64,000 bases of DNA, taken from contig CAJUTJ010000188.1 in the NCBI GenBank assembly GCA_910589655.1, forward strand, positions 48,475 through 112,474. The letters run 5' to 3'. Shown here in pieces: positions 54,393 to 63,930 of the stretch (the stretch's first letter is position 1; the number at the start of each line of letters is the position of its first letter). Made by a program: the position numbers and the translations under genes. The stretch is from an uncultured Acetatifactor sp. GTDB lineage: Bacteria; Bacillota; Clostridia; Lachnospirales; Lachnospiraceae. Under the pieces are notes generated by a model. It was not told the DNA's origin and made no database searches. It saw only the letters and a list, made by a program, of their open reading frames with translations.

Positions 54393-56588
54393 TTAACCGA
54401 AAATTATCACGTTTTTCAGTCCTGTCCTGTCATTGACAGGATTGTTCTCACAGATAATCACCTTAAGCTTTCCCAACCCTGCAAGAGGGGACAGGTCGGT
54501 AATATTATTGTTCCTGATATTTAGATAGGCGAGCTGTGTCAAATTCTTGGCAAAGTCCACATTTCTCAATTCCTGATCAGGCACCGCTAAGGAAGTAAGA
54601 TTCGGCATATGATCAAAAAATTCCGTGTGTCCGCCCAAATTGGTCTTGGTGTTTGCGGCGCCGAAATCCCAGCTTCCGTCTCCCCTCAGCTGATGAACAT
54701 TGGCATCTCTCATATCCAGTTCCAGAAGACTCTCGCAGACAGGCATCTCGTCAATATTCAGCCCGAAATCGGTATTTTCCAGATGCAGCTCTTTTACATT
54801 AGGCAGTCCGAAAACGACATTGATATCCCCCCAGATAAAGGAATCCGTCAGATCAATACGCTCCAGCGATTCTACTTTCGCAAACATTTCCAAAAATTCA
54901 GGCTCCATAGACATGTCAAGCAAGGATAAGCTTTTCAGGTTTGTAAGTCCTTCCACACCCTCCAGATTCCATGAAACGCCGAAGGTTGAACCGTCCGCTA
55001 ACGTCAGGCTCTCCAATTCTTTCAAATCCTTCAATCCGGAAAAGCTCTGGTAATTGCCCAAAGTCAGTGTCTTTAATTCGGGCATCATGGATAAATCAGG
55101 CATTTCCATCGGCTCATTAATATCAAACCTCACAAAAAGCTCCAGCTCCTGCAGACCGGTACATTCAAATACAGGTGCATAATCTTCCACAGAAGAATTT
55201 AGATGCAGTTTAAGACATTTCAAGGTATCCGCACAGTCCGATACCGCTTCAAGCTCCGTCAGCCGGGTATTGCAAAGCTCCAAGCTCTCCAGCCCGTCCA
55301 TGGCACTGATAAAGCCGATATCATTCAACCCATCGGAATCGATGGAAAGCTCTTTCAGCTGTGTCATATCATACAATTCCCCAAAGTCGGAAATGCCGTC
55401 CCCATCCTCTATAATAAGCGTTTCCAATGAAGCCGCCTGTGAAAGACCTGACAAATCTATTCCGCGGCCTCCGCAGTCCAGCCGCAGATATTTCAAATTA
55501 GTGTAGGAGCACAGCTCGCTGAGATCGCTCATCATAAAATCACAGGACAAGTCCAACGCCGTCAGCTGAGAAACATCCATATTCTCCGCCAGATCTCCCG
55601 GAGAACTTTGACAGGCCAGCTCCGACAAAGATGTCAGATAATACCAATCCGTACCCCAGTCCAGCGATTTTCTTCCCAAGTCAAGTGTCTGCAGCATGGG
55701 AAAGCATTTGAAATCCTCCGTTTCCAGAGGGGCGGATTGCAGATAACATGTCCCGGCGGTTCCGTCGGATAATTCATACAGGACTTCCACACCGCTGTAA
55801 TCATGCATATCATGGATCTCTAATTTTATCACACTGTTTAAATCTTCTCTGGTAGCCGAAGCCGCCGGCTTGTCAAACAGCCGGCTCACAAACTCCTGAA
55901 GCAATTTACTCTCGGGCTGTTCAAAGGTAAGATGGCTGACACTGCCGTTCCCCCGTCCCTCCGTGGATGCCCCGGCATTAGAAGACTGTCTGTCCTCCGA
56001 AGATTCGGGAATTGCGGAAGACTGTCGGTAATCTATAGAGGGCGTGAAATTGTTCTCAAGAGATTGCAGAACGCTGTCGTAATCGCGGGCGCCGCTCCGT
56101 CCGCCGTTCTCCGAACGATTCACTATCAAATAAAAGCCGGCTAAAGATGCCGTCAGAATAACCGTTACTATTACTATTATAACGATTACGACAGTGATCA
56201 CAGCGGCAGTATGTTGTGCATTTTTCTCTTTTTCCTCTTCCGCTTTTCCGATAGGCTTTACCACCTCGGCATAGGGACCCAGCACCTGAGGCCTGCCGCC
56301 TGCCTGTGGTTGGCCGTTGTAACCGGATCCGGATTGGCTGCCGTTTGACTGTGACCGGCCGTTGTTATTTGTCTGATTTTGACCGCCGTAGCCGGGCCGG
56401 GATTGACCGCCGTTTGACTGGAACTGGCCGTTGTTATTTGTTTGATTTTGACCGCCGTAGCCGGACTGGGATTGACCGCTGCCGGAACGGTACGGGTCAC
56501 GGTAACCACAGTCGGGGCATGTGGGCACACCGCCTTTCATCACCAGTTTCTTATTACACAACGGACATTTGTTTTTCTTTTCTTCCAT
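54393..56588 (-). CDS. zinc-ribbon leucine-rich-repeat membrane protein
   Basis: This encodes about 731 residues. ATG 56588 puts the zinc ribbon (CPLCNKKL ... CPDCGYRD) at the N-terminus; an ATG at 56600 is possible but abuts the ribosome binding site. A Gln/Asn/Gly-rich repeat region (about residues 35-105) follows, then one membrane helix (about 130-155) and a long leucine-rich-repeat ectodomain (about 290-731) with repeats such as LTALDLSCDF and LKELSIDSDGL. The zinc ribbon is predicted on the inside. LRR suggests extracellular protein binding. The partner is unknown. Confidence 0.75.
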   Translation of the reverse strand: MEEKKNKCPLCNKKLVMKGGVPTCPDCGYRDPYRSGSGQSQSGYGGQNQTNNNGQFQSNGGQSRPGYGGQNQTNNNGRSQSNGSQSGSGYNGQPQAGGRPQVLGPYAEVVKPIGKAEEEKEKNAQHTAAVITVVIVIIVIVTVILTASLAGFYLIVNRSENGGRSGARDYDSVLQSLENNFTPSIDYRQSSAIPESSEDRQSSNAGASTEGRGNGSVSHLTFEQPESKLLQEFVSRLFDKPAASATREDLNSVIKLEIHDMHDYSGVEVLYELSDGTAGTCYLQSAPLETEDFKCFPMLQTLDLGRKSLDWGTDWYYLTSLSELACQSSPGDLAENMDVSQLTALDLSCDFMMSDLSELCSYTNLKYLRLDCGGRGIDLSGLSQAASLETLIIEDGDGISDFGELYDMTQLKELSIDSDGLNDIGFISAMDGLESLELCNTRLTELEAVSDCADTLKCLKLHLNSSVEDYAPVFECTGLQELELFVRFDINEPMEMPDLSMMPELKTLTLGNYQSFSGLKDLKELESLTLADGSTFGVSWNLEGVEGLTNLKSLSLLDMSMEPEFLEMFAKVESLERIDLTDSFIWGDINVVFGLPNVKELHLENTDFGLNIDEMPVCESLLELDMRDANVHQLRGDGSWDFGAANTKTNLGGHTEFFDHMPNLTSLAVPDQELRNVDFAKNLTQLAYLNIRNNNITDLSPLAGLGKLKVIICENNPVNDRTGLKNVIIFG

Positions 56589-56638
56589 ACTAATAACCAT
56601 GCCTTTCCGTAGTCTGCGAATTTGAGCCGCAGGCACAA

Positions 56639-58279
56639 TCAGCCTGCCGCACTTCCGTCTCCGATGGCAATGAGCCTGCCTTGCTGCATCTTCTCATGAA
56701 TCCTATGAGATATAGAGATCACGGTTCTGCCTTCCGATGCCTTTTTCAACACCTCCAGCACTCGTGCCTCCGTCACACTGTCCAGATTGGCAGTGATTTC
56801 ATCCAGCAGCATAATCTTGGGCTTTGCCACCATCGCCCTTGCTATGGATAAAAGCTGCAGCTCACCCTGAGAGAAGTCCGCATGTTCCATAGGTGTGTCA
56901 TAGCCTTGGGGCAGAGCCAGTATTTTGTCATGAAGCCCCACCATCTCGACGGTCTCCTCCACGGCTTTTCTGTCAAAGGCGGGATCAAAGAGCGTGATCT
57001 GATCCTCCACCGTTCCCATACAAGGATGGAACTGCTGCTCCACATAGCCCAGAAAATAACGTCGTTTTGCCCCGGAAATGCGTCCGGCATCCACTCCGCC
57101 TATAGTAACCGTTCCCTCCTGCGGCTGGTATAAGCCTAACAACAGACGGAACACCGTACTCTTGCCCGCGCCGGTTCTGCCCACAAGAGTGACGTTTTCT
57201 CCTTCTTTCACGGTAAAGCTTATGCGATCCAGCACCTTATGCTCCGGTGTATATGCGAAGCTCACATGCTCGAATTTCACATCCGTGCCCTGAGCTTCTT
57301 CTTCCTTATATAAAGGGGCTTCTTCTTCCTCCAAAAATTCGTCTATCCTCTTGATTCCGGCAATGGCTGTCTGGATATTCTGAATCTCCATACCGATGCT
57401 TTCAATGGGCTGGAATACCTTCCCCACATACGCAATGATTGCCACCGCACTTCCCACGGTAATACCGAAGAACTGCTGCATCCCGCTTCCCATGGAAGAG
57501 CACACCATCATCACGGCGATGACACAGGAGCTGAGATAAACCACAATGGGCGAATAAATGGAATTGTAAAAATTGGTCTTCTCCAGCGCCCGGTAGCTTT
57601 CTTCAATATAAACATCATACTTTTCTTCCATATATTTCTGAATAGTGAGCGTCCGGATACTCCTCATGTTGCGGATAGTTTCCGGTACATGATTGTTCAC
57701 TTTTCCGATTGCCGCCCTGTTTGCCATCTGGGCTTTCAGCATCCGCTTCTGGATAAACCTTGTCAAAAGGAACAGACAGGGCATAATGCACAAAAGCAGC
57801 AGGCCAAGGCCAAGGCTCTTATAAAAAATCACTGCCAGAATCCCCACCACCCGGCAGGCATTTGCAAACATACCTACGATACCGTTTGAAAACAAGGTAT
57901 CCACCGCGTCCACATCATTGACAAACCGGGAAGTAATCTTACCCGGCTCCACTCTGGTAAAATAGCCTGCCTGCAGCCGGGAAAGCTTCCCGCACATCTC
58001 ACTGCGCACGCTGTGGGTCAGCTTCTGTCCCATCACCGTCAGCATCACATTCTGTAAGGACTCCAAAATATTGGACACCGCCAGCATTCCCAGATAAGCA
58101 AAGGCAATGCTTAACACCACCATTTCTCCCCCCGTCAGCCGGTTGACAATCTTCTCCAGAATCAAAGGCGGTATCAATGTCATGACCACGGAGACCATAA
58201 TCACAAGCAGCGTAATTGCCACCGTCTTTTTGGACTTTTTCACTAATTTTCCAAGAATCGTAACCATACCGTTATTCAT
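56639..58279 (-). CDS. ABC exporter subunit with degenerate signature motif
   Basis: This encodes about 546 residues from ATG 58279, fixed by GGGGAGG 6 nt upstream. It has six membrane helices, then an ATPase with Walker A GRTGAGKST, a non-standard signature FSQGELQ and a normal Walker B with catalytic Glu (LLDEITANLD). It overlaps the partner gene by 8 bp. This is a half-transporter of the LmrC/LmrD or TM287/288 heterodimer type; substrate may be a lipid, drug or peptide. Confidence 0.88.
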   Translation of the reverse strand: MNNGMVTILGKLVKKSKKTVAITLLVIMVSVVMTLIPPLILEKIVNRLTGGEMVVLSIAFAYLGMLAVSNILESLQNVMLTVMGQKLTHSVRSEMCGKLSRLQAGYFTRVEPGKITSRFVNDVDAVDTLFSNGIVGMFANACRVVGILAVIFYKSLGLGLLLLCIMPCLFLLTRFIQKRMLKAQMANRAAIGKVNNHVPETIRNMRSIRTLTIQKYMEEKYDVYIEESYRALEKTNFYNSIYSPIVVYLSSCVIAVMMVCSSMGSGMQQFFGITVGSAVAIIAYVGKVFQPIESIGMEIQNIQTAIAGIKRIDEFLEEEEAPLYKEEEAQGTDVKFEHVSFAYTPEHKVLDRISFTVKEGENVTLVGRTGAGKSTVFRLLLGLYQPQEGTVTIGGVDAGRISGAKRRYFLGYVEQQFHPCMGTVEDQITLFDPAFDRKAVEETVEMVGLHDKILALPQGYDTPMEHADFSQGELQLLSIARAMVAKPKIMLLDEITANLDSVTEARVLEVLKKASEGRTVISISHRIHEKMQQGRLIAIGDGSAAG

Positions 58280-60056
58280 GTGCTGCCTCCCCCACGCCTT
58301 TTGCGATTTCTTCCCCGTTCTGCTGGGTCTGATAAAGAGATGCGTATTCCGCGCACTCTTCCAGAAGCCTCTGATGGGTGCCGAAGGTTCCCGTATTGTC
58401 ATGAAGGTACAACACGCCGTCCGTCTCCGGGAACAACGCCAGCCTGTGTGAAAGCAGTATGACTATCCTGTTTTCCGCCAGTCTTCTTAATTCTTCAAAA
58501 ATTTCCTTCTCCGTCCGCTGATCCACCGCGGAGAAGGGATCGTCCAAAATCATAATACCTCTTCGGTGGCAAAGCGTGCGGGCAAGGGATATCCTCGCCT
58601 GCTGGCCGCCGGAGAGCTGCTGGCCGCCGCTGCCCACATAGGTGTCCTCCCCCTTGGGCATCAAGCCCACTTCCTCATCCATATGTACCATTTTTAAAAG
58701 AAAAGCCGTGTCCGCACGATCCCCCAGAAGAATATTTTCCCGCACACTGTCACTCATCAACTCGGGTTCGTGGCCCATATAGGCGATAAGGCCGCTCTTT
58801 TCCACATCGTCCAGCTCACAAAGCTCACGGCTGTCCAGCAGGATATGCCCCTCATAGACGGCGTCTCCGATAAAAGTCTTACCCAGAGCCGTCTTGCCGC
58901 AGGCCACCGCGCCCGTGACGCCGATTATCTGCCCTTTTGCAGCCTCAAAAGAAATGTCCCTCAAAACAGGTTCATAACCCGGATAGGATACCGCCGCATT
59001 TTCCACACGAATTCTTTCAACGGAAGCGTCCGTATCCGGCCGGGGAAGCTCCACATACTCCCGGAACAACGGTTTGATACGTCTCCATGACACCAATGCC
59101 CTCTGCATATGGTTAAACATTCTGGCGGACATGGAAACCTTTTGGGCAAACTTGGTAAAGCAGGACACATAGGTGGTAAATACACCGATATCCCATAAGG
59201 TCCACCCTGTTCCCAGCACATTTTTCCCGCCGAACCATATGATGAACAGAATACCGCTCATGGCGATAATATTATAAATGGGTGTGGTGGCGCTTCCCCA
59301 TAGGTTGGATTTCACGGCATTTTTCTCATATTCCGTCAAAATCTTTTCATAAGACGCATCCCTTGCCTGTTCCCGGCCATATACCCGGTAGGTGACGGCA
59401 TTGTTGACACGGTCCAAAGTCTCTTGATTCAGCCGTCCCGCCGTCTGCTTAAATCTCTCGTTGATCCGTGTGACAGGCTCCTTAAGGCTCAGGGCAATCA
59501 CATAAGCAACGGGAATAAACAGGCAGGCAAACAGCGTCAACCTCCAGTCATAAGCCAGCAGCATTGCCAGATACGAACCCAGAAGCACGCCCGTGTCAAA
59601 TATTTCCGTGGTCACCTGCTGCAGCCCCATAGCGCTGGCATCCACATCCGCCACCGCCTTGGTCATAATGGCACCGGTACTCTCCTGCTCCACTTCCTCC
59701 CTGCTCATATGGACAATGCCGTTATAAAGCATGTGCCTCATGTTACGGCTGAGGTCATTGCGCAGTCTGGCTCCCGAAAATCTCTTCAACGAACGCATCA
59801 GCTGCACAAACAGAATAACCGACAAATATACACCGGCAAGCTTCAGCATATCCCCGCTCCCAGCCTGCCCCTGTATGCATTCGTAGAGACACTGCGCCAG
59901 ACGCCCCTCAAAATAAGGGCCGGCAACCATGCCTCCGTTAAAACCGATACCCCCTATGGCGATCAGCAATAAAACCTTTTTCTCCGGTTTAAAATAGGAC
60001 AATACCCTGTCGGGATGTTCTATTTTCCTGATTCCTGTGGTTCTCTTTTTAAGCAT
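58272..60056 (-). CDS. ABC exporter subunit with degenerate catalytic Glu
   Basis: This encodes 594 residues with GAGGAAA upstream. It has six membrane helices, Walker A GAVACGKT, normal signature LSGGQQA and Walker B ILDDPFSAVD, where Asp replaces the catalytic Glu. Its partner has the Glu but a poor signature. In heterodimeric exporters such complementary defects leave one competent and one degenerate ATP site. No substrate clue is visible; the zinc-ribbon LRR gene downstream starts 51 bp after the partner's stop codon. Confidence 0.88.
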   Translation of the reverse strand: MLKKRTTGIRKIEHPDRVLSYFKPEKKVLLLIAIGGIGFNGGMVAGPYFEGRLAQCLYECIQGQAGSGDMLKLAGVYLSVILFVQLMRSLKRFSGARLRNDLSRNMRHMLYNGIVHMSREEVEQESTGAIMTKAVADVDASAMGLQQVTTEIFDTGVLLGSYLAMLLAYDWRLTLFACLFIPVAYVIALSLKEPVTRINERFKQTAGRLNQETLDRVNNAVTYRVYGREQARDASYEKILTEYEKNAVKSNLWGSATTPIYNIIAMSGILFIIWFGGKNVLGTGWTLWDIGVFTTYVSCFTKFAQKVSMSARMFNHMQRALVSWRRIKPLFREYVELPRPDTDASVERIRVENAAVSYPGYEPVLRDISFEAAKGQIIGVTGAVACGKTALGKTFIGDAVYEGHILLDSRELCELDDVEKSGLIAYMGHEPELMSDSVRENILLGDRADTAFLLKMVHMDEEVGLMPKGEDTYVGSGGQQLSGGQQARISLARTLCHRRGIMILDDPFSAVDQRTEKEIFEELRRLAENRIVILLSHRLALFPETDGVLYLHDNTGTFGTHQRLLEECAEYASLYQTQQNGEEIAKGVGEAAHE

Positions 60057-60216
60057 TTTACCGTTTCCTCTTTTCCGGAACCGCCTTCTCTCTTAAATTT
60101 TCCTCATACCTACTGCAAAACTTCTTATATTATTATGCACCCTGAGATATGCAATTGCAACAGGAATTTCTCAGCTCTCTTATGCCCGCTCTGGCGGACA
60201 GTTACTGTTCACTCCC

Positions 60217-60326
60217 AATGTCATCAACTAAAGCCTTTCATGTTTGAAATCAGTTATAAAAAACTATGAATTATTCAGCATTTTCCGATACAGATGCTCG
60301 TGCTGATTCCTTAAGTCAGTGACATT
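60217..60326. repeat. element R5, copy A
   Basis: This 110-bp segment starts AATGTCATCAAC and ends GACATT. The inverted copy at 60553-60659 shares GCCTTT, ATGTTTGAAATC, ACATTTTCCGATAC-type pieces and TTCCTTAAG. It lies inside what appears to be an R1 copy. Confidence 0.8.
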
Positions 60327-60343
60327 GATCCAATCCGTGACCG

Positions 60344-60475
60344 GTAACGCAAGCACAGAAACCGCAAAACAGCGGTTTCACGCAGGTTGTCCAAGCGATT
60401 ATTCTAATCGCTTTGGTTTGTCACGCAAAAAAACGCGTGAAAACACCTCGCGGCAGCATAGGGGTGAAAAGTAAC
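60344..60475. repeat. element R1, copy 4 (inverted)
   Basis: On the minus strand this reads GTTACTTTTCACCCC to GTTAC and matches copy 1 at about 85%, with all three hairpins intact. The segment GTTACTGTTCAC at 60201-60212 looks like its other end, displaced by R5 copy A. Confidence 0.8.
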
Positions 60476-60552
60476 GGCGGACATTCAAATCAGGATTGCA
60501 AGTCGCTTTTCCGCTGCGACTCACAATCCTGCAAATGAAATCTGCCCTCAGC

Positions 60553-60659
60553 AATGTCATTAACTTAAGGAAGCAACACAATAACATGTATCGGAAAATG
60601 TTGGATCAATCTCAGTTTACAATAGATTTCAAACATCAAAGGCCTACGTTAATGACATT
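60553..60659. repeat. element R5, copy B (inverted)
   Basis: On the minus strand it runs AATGTCATTAACG to TTAATGACATT. Its own ends form an 11-bp perfect inverted repeat (AATGTCATTAA). It matches R5 copy A at roughly 75%. Confidence 0.8.
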
Positions 60660-60673
60660 ACTGCCCTCATCGC

Positions 60674-60814
60674 GTAACAGTTCAGACAGGGCACTGAACC
60701 GTTACGCGAATGCACACAAAACGCGGAAAGAATGCATTTTAGCGCCCGCATGTCTCGCAAAATCGCATAGGGACGCGATTTTGACTCCGCGGGAGGGGCT
60801 GTCTGAACTGTTAC
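60674..60814. repeat. element R2, complete copy with 16-bp terminal inverted repeats
   Basis: GTAACAGTTCAGACAG at 60674-60689 is exactly inverted at 60799-60814. The 141-bp body has no coding capacity. The 8 bases on each side, CTCATCGC (60666-60673) and CTTATCGC (60815-60822), differ at one position and may be a target-site duplication. Confidence 0.85.
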
Positions 60815-60828
60815 CTTATCGCATATTA

Positions 60829-61152
60829 TTATACGGCTTCACATATAGATATCATGAGATGAAGCAGCTCCTGCATCCTGCTTTTTTGTCTCGGGTTCAA
60901 CAGCTCCAGACAACAGATTATCTTTTCCGTACCCTGATGCCTTGTCTCCTCCCCAAACAGCACATAATCACAGCTGACAGACAATGCCCGCGCTAAACGA
61001 CCGAGAGTTTCGGCTGAAAAGCCCTTTTTCCCTACCTCAATTTCATAAAGGAACTTTGCCGATATATCTACCTTTTCCGCCAAGGCCTCCCGTGTGTAAT
61101 TCTGTATTTCCCTCAATTCCCTAATTCTTTCCCCTACGCTATTGTCATACAT
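60829..61152 (-). CDS. XRE-family transcriptional regulator
   Basis: This encodes 107 residues. A CGGAGGT site precedes ATG 61152. The N-terminal helix-turn-helix covers about residues 7-62 (VGERIRELREIQNYTREALAEKVDIS, split by the turn AEKVDI). The C-terminus is short with two Cys in ICCLELLN and no effector domain. It is probably a repressor of its own gene or of the neighbouring exporter genes. The stop lies 15 bp from the R2 element. Confidence 0.85.
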   Translation of the reverse strand: MYDNSVGERIRELREIQNYTREALAEKVDISAKFLYEIEVGKKGFSAETLGRLARALSVSCDYVLFGEETRHQGTEKIICCLELLNPRQKSRMQELLHLMISICEAV

Positions 61153-61321
61153 TTTCTATACCTCCGTTTACAAAATACTACATTTTCCGACAAAATTATG
61201 AAACACATTGCCATTCCTGTTAATGTTACCTTTTGTTCCTATTATAACAATTGTTTGTTTCTTTTAGATACACTAATGCTATTATCCGGTACTCCCCCAC
61301 GGGTATCCGAATTACTAATGA

Positions 61322-62011
61322 TCAGCGTTTGGCATTCATAAACCATTTTGTAATCAAATCCCAAAAGTCTAAAACAAAACCACCGTCTGCCGCTATCATC
61401 TTTTCCAGCAGGCAGCACACTTCATTAATCAAACAGTTTCTGTCTTCCAATAGAATCCCCGGAGAAGCTCTAAATTCATCATACAGACGGCAAAGCAGCT
61501 CATTATCGGGAAGCCTTACCCCCTTTTCCATATTTTGCAGTTTCTTTATATCTGTCCCCAGTATCTCCGCAAACTTTTTCTGTGAATATCCCTTTATTTT
61601 TCGAAGGCTGACAAGAAATTTTTTAACGTCCGCTTCCGTGTCAACCGCCCAAATATATCCGGTATTCTCACAAATATCTTTCCAAAGTTCACACTGCCTC
61701 TTCCTATAACATAACCCCGCAACAGAATTAATTAACTTAATTAAATTCACCAGCTCCGGAATTTCAAACTCCTGCAATCCATTATAATTATCATAAGTCT
61801 TTTTATTTCCCGTCAGTACGTAGTAAATGTCAATGTCTGCAGCACACAGGTTTTTCATGCACTTATAACTGATCCGCCCTTTTCCTTGCTCTATCTTGCA
61901 CCAATTGCTTTGGTCAACACAGATAAGGTCACTTAATTGCTGCACTGATAATGCTAATCTTTCACGTTCCGAAATCAACCTTTTGTTCGTTTCCGCATAT
62001 GTATTACTCAT
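61322..62011 (-). CDS. protein with two XRE-type helix-turn-helix domains
   Basis: This encodes 229 residues with AGGAGT before ATG 62011. The first helix-turn-helix lies at about 8-65 (RERLALSVQQLSDLICVD) and a second at about 127-185 (FLVSLRKIKGYSQKKFAEIL). Between them is a Cys/Lys-rich segment. Such doubled XRE proteins are common in mobile elements of Clostridia. Its target is unknown. GC content falls in this stretch relative to the rest of the window. Confidence 0.8.
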   Translation of the reverse strand: MSNTYAETNKRLISERERLALSVQQLSDLICVDQSNWCKIEQGKGRISYKCMKNLCAADIDIYYVLTGNKKTYDNYNGLQEFEIPELVNLIKLINSVAGLCYRKRQCELWKDICENTGYIWAVDTEADVKKFLVSLRKIKGYSQKKFAEILGTDIKKLQNMEKGVRLPDNELLCRLYDEFRASPGILLEDRNCLINEVCCLLEKMIAADGGFVLDFWDLITKWFMNAKR

Positions 62012-62417
62012 AGGTATACTCCTGACGAATTATTGTTCCAATCCATATTAGTGTAATCTATATGACATACCTTTTATGCACCTATATTTACCTATGCAAT
62101 ACGGTTAACAAAAATTTGATTTGAAATAGACATGTTACATGTATGACGCTTTTTGAGTCGGGATATTATAATTGTTCCCAGATAGTTTACCATGTTTCTT
62201 GGATTATTCCTCAATAATAAATTACTAATGCAATGTCAAAATTACTGTGAAAGTCCCGAATCTTACCTCCGGAAAACCGGCGAGGCGTTTCATGCTCCCT
62301 TGCACGTAATCCCAAGACTGCCATGCGCCATAATGGGCTACATTTGAGTTTTGTGTGCATCTTTACAGAAAAATCCCAGACCTTTATGTATGGTGGTACG
62401 ACTAATTGTATGGAAGC
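62012..62417. other. AT-rich intergenic region
   Basis: No supported gene is seen. A short GC-rich island (62276-62340, with CCGGAAAACCGG) interrupts otherwise AT-rich DNA and may be a remnant of a mobile element end. Confidence 0.4.
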
Positions 62418-62744
62418 TTAGTTACGTACCTGCTCTGCATTTGGTTTCTGGCAAACGTCATAACGTCTGGAATATGTCTGTCTCTCGTTCATCTCGAATA
62501 CATCATGGCTCTTGATGTTCCTCACCGCTTGCCGCAGACTTCCCGCCCTGCCATGACGGTGATAAGGCTGAGATGCATTATGCTTATGAAAAATGATACA
62601 CTCCCCTTCTCCCGGATACTCCGGATTATGTATGTACCAGATATGCCCTGTGTTCTTCGATTGGATTTCTACATCATAGTATTCCGCCAGAATAATATTG
62701 AAGTAGGACTTATCAAGATTCTTTAGCTCTTCTGCCTGAAACAT
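62418..62744 (-). CDS. small conserved accessory protein (108 aa)
   Basis: This encodes 108 residues with a strong AAGGAGG site before ATG 62744. It begins LKNLDKSYFNIILAEYYDVEIQS-type sequence (first 20 residues MFQAEELKNLDKSYFNIILA) and has HNPEYPGEGECIIFHKHN and HGRAGSLRQAVRNIKSHD. Proteins of this kind are common in integrative elements of Clostridia, with unknown function. The His-rich centre (IFHKHNASQPYHRHGR) could bind metal or nucleic acid. Confidence 0.7.
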   Translation of the reverse strand: MFQAEELKNLDKSYFNIILAEYYDVEIQSKNTGHIWYIHNPEYPGEGECIIFHKHNASQPYHRHGRAGSLRQAVRNIKSHDVFEMNERQTYSRRYDVCQKPNAEQVRN

Positions 62745-63368
62745 CTGCCACTCGCCTCCTTCTGCTTTTCTGCCAAAATTTCTGCCAAGATATGGTGATA
62801 TTGGTTCTTCTGTATTATATTTTTGTCGTTTGCTGGCCTTGTTAGCCTTCGGGAGTATTATTTCAGAAACTTACTATGCCATCTCAATACCTCAGGCAGA
62901 TACCTGACATACTGTGCCATCAGACAATATGGAAATCACCCTTGCCAATTGCGAAATAAATGTGCCCTTTTTCTTTTATCCCTTTATGTAAAAACAAATG
63001 CGATAAGGCATCATTATTCTTTTAAAAAATATAAACACTTTTATGATACAAAAATGGTAAATGATATAACACCTACGATTGTTCCTATCCCTTAGAACTT
63101 TATACAAACATAAGTTCCGGATATATTACAGATAATTTTACTTGAAATGAAAAAGACTTACAAGAAAAAAAGATGTTAAGAAAGTAGTAAGCTTTTGCCG
63201 GTTACGAACCTCTATTGATTTTTTCTAACACTTCATCCAGTAGGAAATTGGATTTTGGGAATGCATGGTTCGTACCAGTGCCAGATATAAATTCAACGCA
63301 ATGGTGTCAGCTGCTCGTAAAGCCCCTATTAGGCATAGAAGAGTAGAGACAGTATCCACCTTTCGATG
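62745..63368. other. AT-rich accessory intergenic DNA
   Basis: No gene I can support. It has short open frames only, low GC and no recognisable repeats. It is likely a decayed mobile or accessory segment. Confidence 0.4.
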
Positions 63369-63788
63369 TTACTTCTCTTTCGCACAGATACTTCTGCTAC
63401 ATATTCCCTTGCTGAGTATAATATCATCCATCGTGTCGGATGCTAGAACAATTGGTGAATCGAGATAATACTTTCCGAAACGCACCGCCCCTTCAGGCCT
63501 GTCATCAAGCATCCAGAATATCTGTTCAGGGGCATCATTCTTCAGAACCGAATCAGCTGTCCTCACAGAAATTCTGACATCTGGTGCTTCAGCATTGTCT
63601 ATTTCCCAAGCGCCTTTCCTTTGGATGCCATCATATTCATCCAGTGCCCAGCAAGTGTTATACACCTCCACACGATGCCCTCTACCAGCCAATCCTCTGG
63701 GCAGGACCAACAGGGATTCCTCCAAACCGCCCAAGTCAGAAATATTTTCATTGACAGACCCGAATGCTATTCTTTTTCCATAGTAAAA
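63369..63788 (-). pseudogene. glycosyltransferase N-terminal remnant
   Basis: The frame is open from 63788 (after TAG 63789-63791) to 63369. It reads IAFGSVNENISDLGGLEESL, then LAGRGHRVEVYNTCW, DAPEQIFWMLDDRPEGAVRF and SPIVLASDTMDDI, typical of a GT-B transferase N-terminal domain. It has no ATG in a sensible place and no C-terminal donor domain, and the frame ends in ICSRSICAKEK. It is the broken remains of a glycosyltransferase gene. Confidence 0.7.
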
Positions 63789-63930
63789 CTAAATAAACGC
63801 CATTAACCCTCCGCCTGCATCTAATTCTTCCATTTATTTTGCTAATTTATTTCTAACATACTCAAACTTCCCACATAAAAAATGGGTTTTGCACCTTGAT
63901 AAATCAATACTTTAAGTCATAAAATAACAT

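Noticed and set aside
60674..60814. tRNA gene or attachment site
   Set aside because: No cloverleaf or conserved tRNA motifs are present; the palindromic ends fit a small mobile element better.
60057..60828. Frames such as 60496-60996 crossing the repeat nest
   Set aside because: They run through R5 and R2 elements and overlap the XRE regulator gene on the opposite strand.
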